Origin: J051 sp040752255
GTDB lineage: Bacteria; Armatimonadota; Fimbriimonadia; Fimbriimonadales; ATM1
Assembly (NCBI GenBank): GCA_040752255.1
Contig: JBFMFD010000032.1
Coordinates: 1 to 20,407 of the forward strand
Direction of reading: 5' to 3'
Length of the DNA stretch: 20,407 nucleotides
Made by a program: the position numbers and the translations under genes. Shown piece by piece: positions 6,931 to 13,868 of this stretch. The notes beneath the pieces are model-generated. The model was not told the DNA's origin, did not search any database, and was given only the letters and a program-made list of their open reading frames with translations. Numbering within the stretch: position 1 is the stretch's first letter; each line of letters begins with the position of its first letter.

Positions 6931-8238
6931 TTAGGTCCCTGCCGTGGCGCTCTGTGGCTTCGCTCGAAAAGCCTCCCGCCCCAGGTATCTCGCCGCGCCG
7001 CCCAGCGCCTCCTCGATGCGCAGAAGTTGGTTGTATTTGCTTGTACGGTCGCTGCGGGCGGGCGCCCCCGTCTTGATTTGTCCCGCGTTCGTTGCCACCG
7101 CGAGGTCGCTGATGAAAGCGTCCTCCGTTTCACCGCTGCGGTGGCTGATTACGGCGGTGTATCCAGCCTCTCGCGCCATCGAGATAGCGCGCAGCGCCTC
7201 GGTGAGTGTGCCGATCTGATTCACCTTGATGAGAATGCTGTTGGCGACTCCTCCGTCAATGCCGCGCTTCAGTCGCTCGATGTTGGTTACGAACAGGTCG
7301 TCGCCCACCAGTTGGCACTGGGCGCCGATGCGGTCGGTCAGCGCCTTCCAACCGCTCCAGTCGTCCTCGGCAAGGCCGTCCTCGATCGAGAGAATCGGAA
7401 ACTGCGCGCACAACTCGGCGTAGTACTCCACCATCTCCTCGGATGAGCGCTGTCGCTTCTCGCCCGAGCGGAAGCGATACGCTCCGTCGGCGTAAAACTC
7501 GGTGCTCGCCGGGTCAAGCGCGAGCGCGACCTCTTCGCCCGGCTTGTATCCTGCGCGCTCAATGGCGGCAACGATGAGCGAAAGCGCGTCCTCTTGCCGC
7601 TCGAGGTTCGGCGCGAACCCGCCTTCGTCGCCGACTCCGCCGAGCAGACCCTGCTCGCCCAGCACCTTTCGCAGCGAGTGGTACACCTCGGTGCCCGCCC
7701 GCAGCGCATCCGAAAAGGAAGCAAAGCCGACGGGCGCAACCATGAACTCTTGAAAGTCCACGTTGCTCACGGCGTGCTTCCCGCCGTTCAAGATGTTCAT
7801 AAGCGGCACGGGGAGCGTCCTCGCATCCGCGCCGCCAAGATAAAAGTACAGCGGCTGCTTCCGACTTGCGGCGCACGCCTTCGCCGTGGCGAGCGAGACG
7901 CCGAGGATGGCGTTCGCTCCGAGGCGCGCCTTGTTCGGCGTGCCGTCGAGGGCGATCATCGCCTCGTCCACAGCCTGTTGGTCGAACGGGTCAATCCTCG
8001 CGAGCGCGGGCGCGATCTGCTCGTTCACGTTGCCTACGGCGGTCAGAACGCCCTTGCCCATGTACCGAGTTGGGTCGCCGTCGCGCAGCTCCACAGCCTC
8101 GTGTGCGCCGGTGCTGGCTCCGCTGGGGACCGCCGCCCTGCCGAGCGAGCCGTCGGTGAGGAGAACGTCAACCTCGACGGTTGGGTTTCCTCGGCTGTCC
8201 AACACCTCTCGCCCAACGATGCGCTCGAACCTTGCCAT
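6931..8238 (-). CDS. eno: Enolase (phosphopyruvate hydratase)
   Basis: The 435-residue enzyme converts 2-phosphoglycerate to phosphoenolpyruvate. All key residues are visible: H155 in NGGKHAVSNVDFQEF, E205 in GDEGG, metal ligands D242, E286 and D313, catalytic K338 in SILIKVNQIGTLTE, and the H366-R367-S368 loop in SHRSGETED. Numbering is offset by three from the E. coli enzyme (E208, K341), so it is full length. It is the first gene of an eno-pyk unit and diverges from tpiA across 37 bp. The ATG has no Shine-Dalgarno sequence but a TACACT box 8 nt upstream, which suggests a leaderless message. Confidence 0.98.
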   Translation of the reverse strand: MARFERIVGREVLDSRGNPTVEVDVLLTDGSLGRAAVPSGASTGAHEAVELRDGDPTRYMGKGVLTAVGNVNEQIAPALARIDPFDQQAVDEAMIALDGTPNKARLGANAILGVSLATAKACAASRKQPLYFYLGGADARTLPVPLMNILNGGKHAVSNVDFQEFMVAPVGFASFSDALRAGTEVYHSLRKVLGEQGLLGGVGDEGGFAPNLERQEDALSLIVAAIERAGYKPGEEVALALDPASTEFYADGAYRFRSGEKRQRSSEEMVEYYAELCAQFPILSIEDGLAEDDWSGWKALTDRIGAQCQLVGDDLFVTNIERLKRGIDGGVANSILIKVNQIGTLTEALRAISMAREAGYTAVISHRSGETEDAFISDLAVATNAGQIKTGAPARSDRTSKYNQLLRIEEALGGAARYLGREAFRAKPQSATAGT

Positions 8239-8246
8239 CGCCCGCG

Positions 8247-8252
8247 AGTGTA
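8247..8252 (-). promoter_or_regulatory. Putative -10 box (TACACT) for eno-pyk
   Basis: TACACT on the minus strand lies 8 nt before the eno ATG, within the 37-bp divergent spacer and only 8 bp from the opposing tpiA box. Confidence 0.5.
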
Positions 8253-8260
8253 CCTACGGA

Positions 8261-8266
8261 TAGAAT
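8261..8266 (+). promoter_or_regulatory. Putative -10 box (TAGAAT) for tpiA
   Basis: TAGAAT on the plus strand lies 9 nt before the tpiA ATG. Its flank GGATAGAAT matches the element before fabI. Any -35 contact would overlap the opposing eno box and coding start. Confidence 0.5.
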
Positions 8267-8275
8267 GGGCGGCGG

Positions 8276-9064
8276 ATGAGAGAGTCGGACGCGCGGCTTG
8301 TCGTCGGCAACTGGAAGATGAACCTCACGCAGGCGGAGGCGCGCCACTTGGCGGCAGCCGTCGCCACTGCGCTCCGGGCGCAGTCGCCGCCCGCGGAGGT
8401 CGCCCTCTGTCCCGCCTATCCGCTTCTCGGCGTGGTGCGCGACGCGCTTCGCGGCACAAACGTGCGACTTGGGGCGCAAGACCTCTTTTGGGAAGAGCGC
8501 GGCGCGTTCACGGGCAAGGTGAGCGGGGCGATGCTCCGAGACGCGGGATGCGAGTACTGCATCGTCGGGCACAGCGAATGCCGGGGCAGGTTCGGCAAAT
8601 CGAGTTTCGACGCGCAGACGCTCGAGTTCTTCTCCGACACCGACGACACGGTTCGCCGCAAGTTCGCCGCCGCCCTCGATGCCGGCCTGCGACCCATCCT
8701 GTGTGTTGGGGAGACAGCCGAGGAGCGCGCCCAAGGCGTGGCGGACGGGGTAGTCGAGGAGCAGGTGAACGGCGTTCTCCTCGGCTTGCGCGGCGACGCC
8801 TCGCATTGCGCCATCGCCTACGAGCCGGTGTGGGCGATCGGGACGGGCAACGTGTGCGACCCCGACGAGGCAGAGCGGATGGCAGGCGTGATTCGAGGTG
8901 TGCTGGAGCGGAGACGCCTGCAAAGCGTGCGAGTGCTCTACGGTGGCAGCGTGACGCCAGAGAACGCGCCCGCCCTGTTCGCCAAGCCGGGCATCCAAGG
9001 CGCGCTCGTGGGCGGAGCGAGCCTGAAGGTGGAGCAGTTTTTCAACATCGTAAAAGCAGCATGA
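8276..9064 (+). CDS. tpiA: Triose-phosphate isomerase with an extra loop
   Basis: The 262-residue enzyme interconverts dihydroxyacetone phosphate and glyceraldehyde 3-phosphate. N12 and K14 (GNWKMN), H99 (IVGHSE), E183 (AYEPVWAIGTG) and the phosphate-binding YGGSV and VGGASL segments are all present, so it should be active. Two features are unusual: the first arginine of the usual HSERR is Cys102, and about 13 extra residues lie between HSE-xR-xx-FG and the TDD helix (roughly residues 108-120). It diverges from eno and its TGA overlaps the ATG of the thioesterase by four bases (ATGA), so the two are translationally coupled. Confidence 0.96.
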   Translation: MRESDARLVVGNWKMNLTQAEARHLAAAVATALRAQSPPAEVALCPAYPLLGVVRDALRGTNVRLGAQDLFWEERGAFTGKVSGAMLRDAGCEYCIVGHSECRGRFGKSSFDAQTLEFFSDTDDTVRRKFAAALDAGLRPILCVGETAEERAQGVADGVVEEQVNGVLLGLRGDASHCAIAYEPVWAIGTGNVCDPDEAERMAGVIRGVLERRRLQSVRVLYGGSVTPENAPALFAKPGIQGALVGGASLKVEQFFNIVKAA

Positions 9065-9609
9065 ACGAACGACGAACCCCCTCTTCGACCACGATCACGA
9101 TCTCCGAGTTGATGACTCCGGAGAGCGCGAACTTTCTTGGAAACGTATTCGGTGGCGTCATCCTGGCGCTGCTTGACAAGTGCGCCTATGTGACGGCGAG
9201 CCGCTTCGCCGGGCGCGTGTGTGTTACGGCGGGCTTCGAGAGAGTGGACTTCCACAGCCCGATCGAGGTAGGCGAACTCGTTCACTTCACCGGCACGGTG
9301 GACTACGTCGGCCGCACCAGCCTACAGGTACGGATCGAGGTGCAGGCGGAGAACATCCACGAACGCACGCTCCGGCACACGAACAGTTGCGTCGTTACGA
9401 TGGTGGCGATAGACGAAGAGGGCAGGCCTACACTCGTCCCTCGTCTGCACCCCGAGACGCGCGAAGAGAAGGAGCACTTCCTCGCCGGTGCGCGCAGACG
9501 CCAATTCGCCAAGGAGCAGCGCCAAGAGTACGACGCCCTGCTCTCCCGCCTTACCGAGATGAGCGACGAGGAACTGGATCGGCTGGTCGCGGAGGAGATG
9601 TCCCGCTGA
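9061..9609 (+). CDS. Acyl-CoA thioesterase, hotdog fold (YciA/BFIT-like)
   Basis: The 182-residue protein has the acyl-CoA hydrolase pattern ANFLGNVFGGVILALLDKCA at residues 23-42, where N24 and D39 correspond to the active-site positions of hotdog thioesterases, followed by DFHSPIEVGELVHFTGTVDYVG and an NSCVVTMVAID strand. It would hydrolyse acyl-CoA to free acid and CoA in the cytoplasm. The C-terminal third is a charged helix (roughly 140-182, rich in R, E and K). The true start is the ATG at 9061 overlapping the tpiA stop; the open frame running much further upstream is antisense to eno and tpiA. The link to tpiA seems to be shared transcription only. Confidence 0.88.
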   Translation: MNERRTPSSTTITISELMTPESANFLGNVFGGVILALLDKCAYVTASRFAGRVCVTAGFERVDFHSPIEVGELVHFTGTVDYVGRTSLQVRIEVQAENIHERTLRHTNSCVVTMVAIDEEGRPTLVPRLHPETREEKEHFLAGARRRQFAKEQRQEYDALLSRLTEMSDEELDRLVAEEMSR

Positions 9610-9624
9610 GCGCGCCGGCGTCTT

Positions 9625-9689
9625 AGGGAGCGTGAGCGTCCTCGCGAACATCCGCGTGTCGACAGGCTCGCGGGACGCTCGCCCTCCCT
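9625..9689. repeat. 65-bp palindromic repeat, copy 1
   Basis: Identical to the copy at 9711-9775, separated by a 21-bp spacer. Each copy has inverted ends: agggagcgtgagcgtcc at the left and, read in reverse complement, agggagggcgagcgtccc at the right, so each can fold into a long imperfect hairpin around a centre holding the palindrome gtcgac. This resembles REP/MITE-like intergenic palindromes. It begins 16 bp after the thioesterase stop and could act as a 3'-end structure. Confidence 0.85.
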
Positions 9690-9710
9690 CGGCCACCGCA
9701 GACCGCTTCC

Positions 9711-9775
9711 AGGGAGCGTGAGCGTCCTCGCGAACATCCGCGTGTCGACAGGCTCGCGGGACGCTCGCCCTCCCT
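9711..9775. repeat. 65-bp palindromic repeat, copy 2
   Basis: Perfect second copy of the element at 9625-9689 in the same orientation. The rest of the 336-bp gene-free stretch (9776-9945) holds GC-rich sequence, a TATAAA promoter box and the leader of the dehydrogenase; I see no gene in it. Confidence 0.85.
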
Positions 9776-9878
9776 TAGGGGCACCCTGCCCAGGGCCTGC
9801 CGCGGGTGCCGAGGGGGGAGAGTTCCCGCAAAGTAAAGCCCCGCCTTCCAGCCGGGCAACCCGCCACGCCGACCTGGG

Positions 9879-9884
9879 TATAAA
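9879..9884 (+). promoter_or_regulatory. Putative -10 box (TATAAA) for the fused E1 dehydrogenase
   Basis: TATAAA, the most AT-rich hexamer in the region, would place the start of transcription near 9891 and give a leader of about 55 nt. A GAGG at 9932-9935 lies 10 nt before the ATG. No good -35 match is seen 17 bp upstream. Confidence 0.5.
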
Positions 9885-9945
9885 AGCACAATCAAGCCGC
9901 AGGCGACGACAGCCTGGCAAACAAGAACAACGAGGTTCAACAACC

Positions 9946-11946
9946 ATGGCAACCGCATCCGATCGCAAGACATACAACAGACTCGACTTCCTCAAACTGA
10001 TGTTCCTCAGCCGAGAGGGCGACAGGCGCGAGGCGGTTCTCCTGAGGCAGGGCAAGGGATGGTTCCAAGTGCACGGCATGGGGCACGAGCCGCTCGCCGC
10101 GCTCATCCTACACCTGCGAGACGACGACTACATCTTCCCCTACTATCGAGACCGAGCGATGATGCTCGCCAAGGGGATGACCAACATGGAGCTCGCCTAC
10201 GCCTACTACGCCAAGCGAAACAGCACGAGCGGCGGAAGGCAGATGCCCGGGCACTACAGCAATCGCGAGAAGAACGTCTGGAGCACTCCGACGCCCACCG
10301 GCGCAAACCTCTTGCCCGCTTGCGGCGCAGCCTGGGGTATGCAACTCGAAGGCAAAGACGGCGTCGTCGTCGCTACGGTTGGTGATGCCGCCAGCCGCCA
10401 GGGCGAGTTCTACGAGGCGGTCGCTTTCGCCATCCAAGAGAACCTCCCGGTCATCTTCGTCGTCGAAGACAATCGGTACGGCATCAGCACGCCGACCGAC
10501 AAGCACAACCCGTTTCGATTGGGCATCTTCGACGAGTCAGTGTTTGAGAAGGTGGACGCTCGCCACCCGGACAATGTGTATGAAGCGGGGCGCAGGGCAG
10601 TGGAGAAGGCGCGCAAGGGCAAAGGGCCGACCGTCCTGTGGTGCGAACTGGATCGCCTCGGCAGCCACACCTCGAGCGACGACCACCGCGTGTACCGTCC
10701 GCAAGAGGACATCGAAGAGATGATGGAGCGCGACCCGATTCGCGTCGTGGCGGAGGAACTCATCAAGGAGGACGCGCTCACCGAGGATCAATGGGCCGCC
10801 ATCCAGGAGGAGATCCGCGAGCAAGTTGACCGCGATTACATCGAAGCCGAGAACGCCGAAGACCCGCGCGGCGAGGAGGTGCTCGACCACCTGTATGGCG
10901 ACCTTCCTGCTGCCGAGCCGCCGCCCCTCGAAGGCGGGCGGAGCTGGCGCATGGTGGACGCGCTCAACCACGTCTTCAAGGTCGCGCTCGACAAGGACAA
11001 GCGCTATGTCTTCTTCGGCGAGGACATCGAGGATCCGAAAGGCGGCGTGTTCAAACTAACCGACGGCCTCTCGACCGCGCATCCCGACCGCGTGTTCAAC
11101 TCGCCGCTTGCTGAGGCGACGATCATCGGCGTCGCTTGCGGCCTCGCGTGCTACGGCATGAGGCCGGTGTTCGAACTGCAGTTCATTGACTTCGTCGGGC
11201 CGGGTTGGAGCCAGTTGGTGAACAACCTTGCGACGATTCGGTGGCGCACGTTCGGCGAGTGGCCGTGTCCTGCGGTCATCTATGCGCCTTACGGCGCCTA
11301 CCTTCCGGGAGGCTCGATCTGGCACAGCCAGGCGAACGAATCCGCGATCGCGCACTTCCCCGGCTTGCGCGTTGTGCTGCCGACGACGCCTGAGGACGCC
11401 GCCGCGCTCATGTGGACATCGCTGAAGACCGACGACCCGGTCGTGTTCCTCATCCCGAAGCACCGCTTCCGCCAGCAGATTGACGTTTCCGCGGGAGGAA
11501 TCGAGGCGGTTCCGTTCGGCAAGGCGCGCATCCATCGCGAGGGGGAGGACGTAACCATCGTCGCGTGGGGGAACTGCATCGAGCAGGCGATGGAGGCGGC
11601 TGAGGCGCTGAGCGACCCGTCGAAGTCGGGCCTCGACCGCGCCGTCTCCTGCGAAGTGATTGACCTGCGCACGCTGGTGCCGTGGGACTTCGACACGGTC
11701 GCGCGCTCGCTGGAGAAGACCGGCCGGCTTGTCGTGATTCAAGAGGACTCGAAGACCTGCTCGTTCGGGCAGACGGTGGTTCAGGAGCTGACGTCGAATC
11801 CTGAGACGTGGGGCCACTTCCTCTCGCCACCGCAACTGGTTTCCAAGCTGGACGTGCACATCGGCTTCAACCCGATCTACGAGTACGCCGCCCTGCCGGA
11901 CACGGAGCGGGTGGTGGAGGCGGTGAAGCTGGTGATGGAGGAGTAG
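9946..11946 (+). CDS. Fused alpha-beta E1 component of a 2-oxoacid dehydrogenase complex
   Basis: The 666-residue protein joins the thiamine-diphosphate E1 alpha domain (residues 1 to about 310) to the E1 beta domain (about 325-666). Alpha features: FPYYRDRAMMLAKGM, the cofactor motif beginning V-GDAAS at 145-150 and ending at N176 in EDNRYGIS, and the loop RLGSHTSSDDHRVYRP. Beta features: FFGEDIEDPKGGVFKLT, FNSPLAEATIIGVACGLA, FELQFIDFVGPGWSQLVNN and DLRTLVPWDFDTV. It decarboxylates pyruvate or branched-chain 2-oxoacids and hands the acyl group to a lipoyl E2; the substrate cannot be told, although the branched-chain type is likely. The usual GDG is GDA here. No E2 or E3 gene is nearby. Start chosen at the ATG after a GAGG. 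Confidence 0.93.
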   Translation: MATASDRKTYNRLDFLKLMFLSREGDRREAVLLRQGKGWFQVHGMGHEPLAALILHLRDDDYIFPYYRDRAMMLAKGMTNMELAYAYYAKRNSTSGGRQMPGHYSNREKNVWSTPTPTGANLLPACGAAWGMQLEGKDGVVVATVGDAASRQGEFYEAVAFAIQENLPVIFVVEDNRYGISTPTDKHNPFRLGIFDESVFEKVDARHPDNVYEAGRRAVEKARKGKGPTVLWCELDRLGSHTSSDDHRVYRPQEDIEEMMERDPIRVVAEELIKEDALTEDQWAAIQEEIREQVDRDYIEAENAEDPRGEEVLDHLYGDLPAAEPPPLEGGRSWRMVDALNHVFKVALDKDKRYVFFGEDIEDPKGGVFKLTDGLSTAHPDRVFNSPLAEATIIGVACGLACYGMRPVFELQFIDFVGPGWSQLVNNLATIRWRTFGEWPCPAVIYAPYGAYLPGGSIWHSQANESAIAHFPGLRVVLPTTPEDAAALMWTSLKTDDPVVFLIPKHRFRQQIDVSAGGIEAVPFGKARIHREGEDVTIVAWGNCIEQAMEAAEALSDPSKSGLDRAVSCEVIDLRTLVPWDFDTVARSLEKTGRLVVIQEDSKTCSFGQTVVQELTSNPETWGHFLSPPQLVSKLDVHIGFNPIYEYAALPDTERVVEAVKLVMEE

Positions 11947-11959
11947 GGGACTGCACCCG

Positions 11960-11965
11960 TAGAGT
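11960..11965 (+). promoter_or_regulatory. Putative -10 box (TAGAGT) for the HsdR-N-like gene
   Basis: TAGAGT lies 6 nt before the GTG at 11972. No Shine-Dalgarno sequence is present, which supports the GTG over the ATG two codons later. Confidence 0.45.
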
Positions 11966-11971
11966 TTACTC

Positions 11972-13105
11972 GTGTCAATGAACTACCACCTTCTCCGCAG
12001 TGTGGCAGACGCCATCGAAGAGGTTCGCGCGATGCGCGATCGGACCTCGGGCAGGTGGAGCGAGGCGGACACGGAGACACGCGCAATCGAACCGGTGTTG
12101 CACGCCCTCGGATACAAACAGTGGGAGTATTCCAAGAGGCCAGCGTCCACCGGTGGCTACTTTCCAGACTACGTCATCTTGCCGACAGGGAAACACATGT
12201 GGGTCCTTGAAGCAAAGGCTTGGGGCGAGAGTCTCGAGACTAAAGCGGACCAGGCGGTGAATTACGCGAACAACGACGGCTCAGAGTGGGCGGTGATTAC
12301 GAACGGCAAGCGCTGGATTCTCTATGAAGCCACCCGAAAGGCTCCTATTCATGACAAAGTCGTTGAAGCAATTGACATCCTAGACGATCCTGGAGCCGCC
12401 GAGCGGTTGACGACCCTTCTTAGCAAAGACGCAATGATCGCCAACGAGCCGCGGAAGGTTGCGCGCGCGGCCTGGCTCCGCCGAGTCTTGGAGTCAGAGC
12501 TGAGGAACCCCTCGTCGAATCTTGTTTCCGTGCTGTGCGAACATGTCAACGCTGAGCACGAAATGAGTGTTTCTGAACAGGACATTGCGGAAGCACTCTG
12601 CATGCTACTCACGCCCAGTAGTCCTGTGCAGCCACCATCAAGTCCTGCACCGCCGCGTCACGAACGGCCGATGCACGCTGCTCCGTCGGGCTCATCCAGT
12701 CCTTTGAGTCGTGCGCCAGAGCTTCCCAAGGGCGAGGTGACGCTACGAGAACTCCAGTCTATTGCAGTCACCCACATGCAGGCGCCCAGGGAGGTTGTGC
12801 TGCCGGGTGGGCGGCGACTTAGCTGCCAACGTTGGAAGGATTTGCTTGTGAAGCTGGCGGAAGAGCTATGCAGCACGGGACGGCTTACAGCACCGGTGAC
12901 GGCGCCAGGGGCTCGTCGGGTTATCATCAACTGGGAACCCGTTAATCAACATGGCAGGCCAATGCATGTGCCGAAGCAAATCTCGATAGGCTCCCGAACG
13001 GCCTACATTGAAACGAACTATAGTGCCGGGGATATCGTAAAGCAAGTAGGGCTCTTGGTGGACCTGGCAGGCATATCGCCCGATGCGGTGATCATTCGTT
13101 GGTGA
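11972..13105 (+). CDS. Solo type I restriction HsdR N-terminal-like nuclease domain protein
   Basis: The 377-residue protein has at residues 30-125 the PD-(D/E)XK nuclease core of HsdR N-terminal proteins: an early acidic helix (TETRAIEPVL), FPDYVI with D66, WVLEAKAWG with E80 and K82, a QAVNYAN helix, and WAVITNGKRWILYE. There is no helicase/translocase motor, and no hsdM or hsdS nearby, so it is not a classical type I enzyme. A Pro/Ser-rich linker (about 212-250) leads to an unrecognised C-terminal domain (about 250-377) that may read DNA or bind a partner. It opens the 12-17 kb nuclease-rich island. Less GC-biased codon use than the neighbouring dehydrogenase hints at acquisition. The cellular role (defence, repair) is inferred. 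Confidence 0.8.
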   Translation: MSMNYHLLRSVADAIEEVRAMRDRTSGRWSEADTETRAIEPVLHALGYKQWEYSKRPASTGGYFPDYVILPTGKHMWVLEAKAWGESLETKADQAVNYANNDGSEWAVITNGKRWILYEATRKAPIHDKVVEAIDILDDPGAAERLTTLLSKDAMIANEPRKVARAAWLRRVLESELRNPSSNLVSVLCEHVNAEHEMSVSEQDIAEALCMLLTPSSPVQPPSSPAPPRHERPMHAAPSGSSSPLSRAPELPKGEVTLRELQSIAVTHMQAPREVVLPGGRRLSCQRWKDLLVKLAEELCSTGRLTAPVTAPGARRVIINWEPVNQHGRPMHVPKQISIGSRTAYIETNYSAGDIVKQVGLLVDLAGISPDAVIIRW

Positions 13106-13197
13106 AAGTCGGACCCCCTGACAGCGCCGATTGGACAGTCTCTGCGTTCGAGAGGCGGCCCAGCGACGTTCTTCGAAATCCCGCTCCCTCGATCTGC

Positions 13198-13203
13198 TAC
13201 GAT
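13198..13203 (+). promoter_or_regulatory. Putative -10 box (TACGAT) for the 133-residue protein
   Basis: TACGAT lies 6 nt before the ATG at 13210, with no Shine-Dalgarno sequence. Confidence 0.45.
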
Positions 13204-13209
13204 CGGGCA

Positions 13210-13611
13210 ATGGTCAGGAGCAACTACACGCCGTTCCATGCGTCCGACGAGCGTGAGTGGGTGGCTGCGATCGAGGCGGCTGTGTGCGTCGCCGAGGAGG
13301 CCGGATGGGAGGGCGATGGCGGGCGCCTGTTCCGCCCTCACTGCGACAGCGACGTTATCGCGCGCGCGAACGACCTGCCCCCGCTCGCCGTGTACGCACG
13401 CGAGGACATCCTGTCGTTCGCCCTCGCCTTCGAGTTCGCCCGAGCCATTGAGGCCGCCGTCCGCCTTGGGGACGACGGCTTGGGTAAGGATGCTGCGTAC
13501 GAGCTCAGGCATGCGCTGAAGGTCGTCCGCTGCTTGCAGCATCGCTATGAGGAGCTGGAGCGGGGGCGGATCGTCCTGCGCGCGCCGACCGACTACCACC
13601 ACCTGCGGTGA
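13210..13611 (+). CDS. Hypothetical 133-residue acidic, helical protein
   Basis: I do not recognise this protein. It is Ala-, Glu- and Arg-rich, predicted mostly helical, with no signal peptide, membrane segment or catalytic motif; two cysteine-containing parts (AAVCVAEEAGW and RPHCDSDVIA) stand out. The longer frame from 13099 would add 37 residues, but the ATG at 13210 has a TACGAT box 6 nt upstream and codon use that looks coding. It lies between the HsdR-N-like gene and the DpnI-like unit, converging on the latter with a 7-bp gap. Position alone suggests an accessory of the restriction island; no function is claimed. Confidence 0.65.
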   Translation: MVRSNYTPFHASDEREWVAAIEAAVCVAEEAGWEGDGGRLFRPHCDSDVIARANDLPPLAVYAREDILSFALAFEFARAIEAAVRLGDDGLGKDAAYELRHALKVVRCLQHRYEELERGRIVLRAPTDYHHLR

Positions 13612-13618
13612 GCGGCGC

Positions 13619-13855
13619 TCAATCCCCCTCGCCGGTGTCGTCGGGCATGTCAATCGTCGCAGGCAGTTCACTTGGAAGCACAACGTAACCCAGCACGTCA
13701 ACGACGCTGAAGCCACGCTCGAGCCAGTTGGCGCGCCCAGTTGTCTTCCATGAGTACACCGAGCCGCCACCTCGAAGGGCCTCTAGTTCGGCTGCCTTGC
13801 CTCGCTCGGTTTCGAACAGCTCCGTCTCGTGCAGCAGCGCAAGAGTAACACGCAT
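13619..13855 (-). CDS. Hypothetical 78-residue protein downstream of the DpnI homologue
   Basis: The product begins MRVTLALLHETELFETERG and contains SVYSWKTTGRANWLERGFSV and VLGYVVLPSEL; I do not recognise the family. The acidic tail (DMPDDTGEGD) is notable. A frame open 20 codons further upstream overlaps the DpnI gene and is not preferred. The chosen ATG lies 10 nt after the DpnI-like stop, so the two probably share a transcript; a TAGGAT box containing that stop codon lies 7 nt upstream. It could be an accessory or control protein of the endonuclease, by position only. Confidence 0.6.
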   Translation of the reverse strand: MRVTLALLHETELFETERGKAAELEALRGGGSVYSWKTTGRANWLERGFSVVDVLGYVVLPSELPATIDMPDDTGEGD

Positions 13856-13862
13856 GCTCGCG

Positions 13863-13868
13863 ATCCTA
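13863..13868 (-). promoter_or_regulatory. Putative -10 box (TAGGAT) containing the DpnI-like stop codon
   Basis: TAGGAT lies 7 nt before the ATG at 13855; its first three bases are the TAG that ends the DpnI-like gene. Confidence 0.4.

Noticed and set aside
6927..7133. N-terminal extension of 69 residues on pyruvate kinase
   Set aside because: It is Arg-rich, lies wholly inside the enolase gene in another frame, and the family N-terminus starts at the ATG at 6926.
7594..9060. Long plus-strand frame leading into the thioesterase
   Set aside because: It is antisense to eno and out of frame with tpiA; the ATG at 9061 overlapping the tpiA stop gives the family N-terminus.
9625..9775. CRISPR array
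   Set aside because: Only two copies of 65 bp with one 21-bp spacer, strong internal palindromes and no cas genes; not a CRISPR layout.
9303..10106. Minus-strand frames with repeated GERPASLSTRGCSRG-type peptides
   Set aside because: The repetition comes from the two DNA repeats read as protein; the frames overlap the thioesterase and the dehydrogenase.
12661..12720. Start of a separate gene in the Pro/Ser-rich stretch
   Set aside because: It reads through in frame as a linker between the nuclease core and the C-terminal domain; no stop or new ribosome site.
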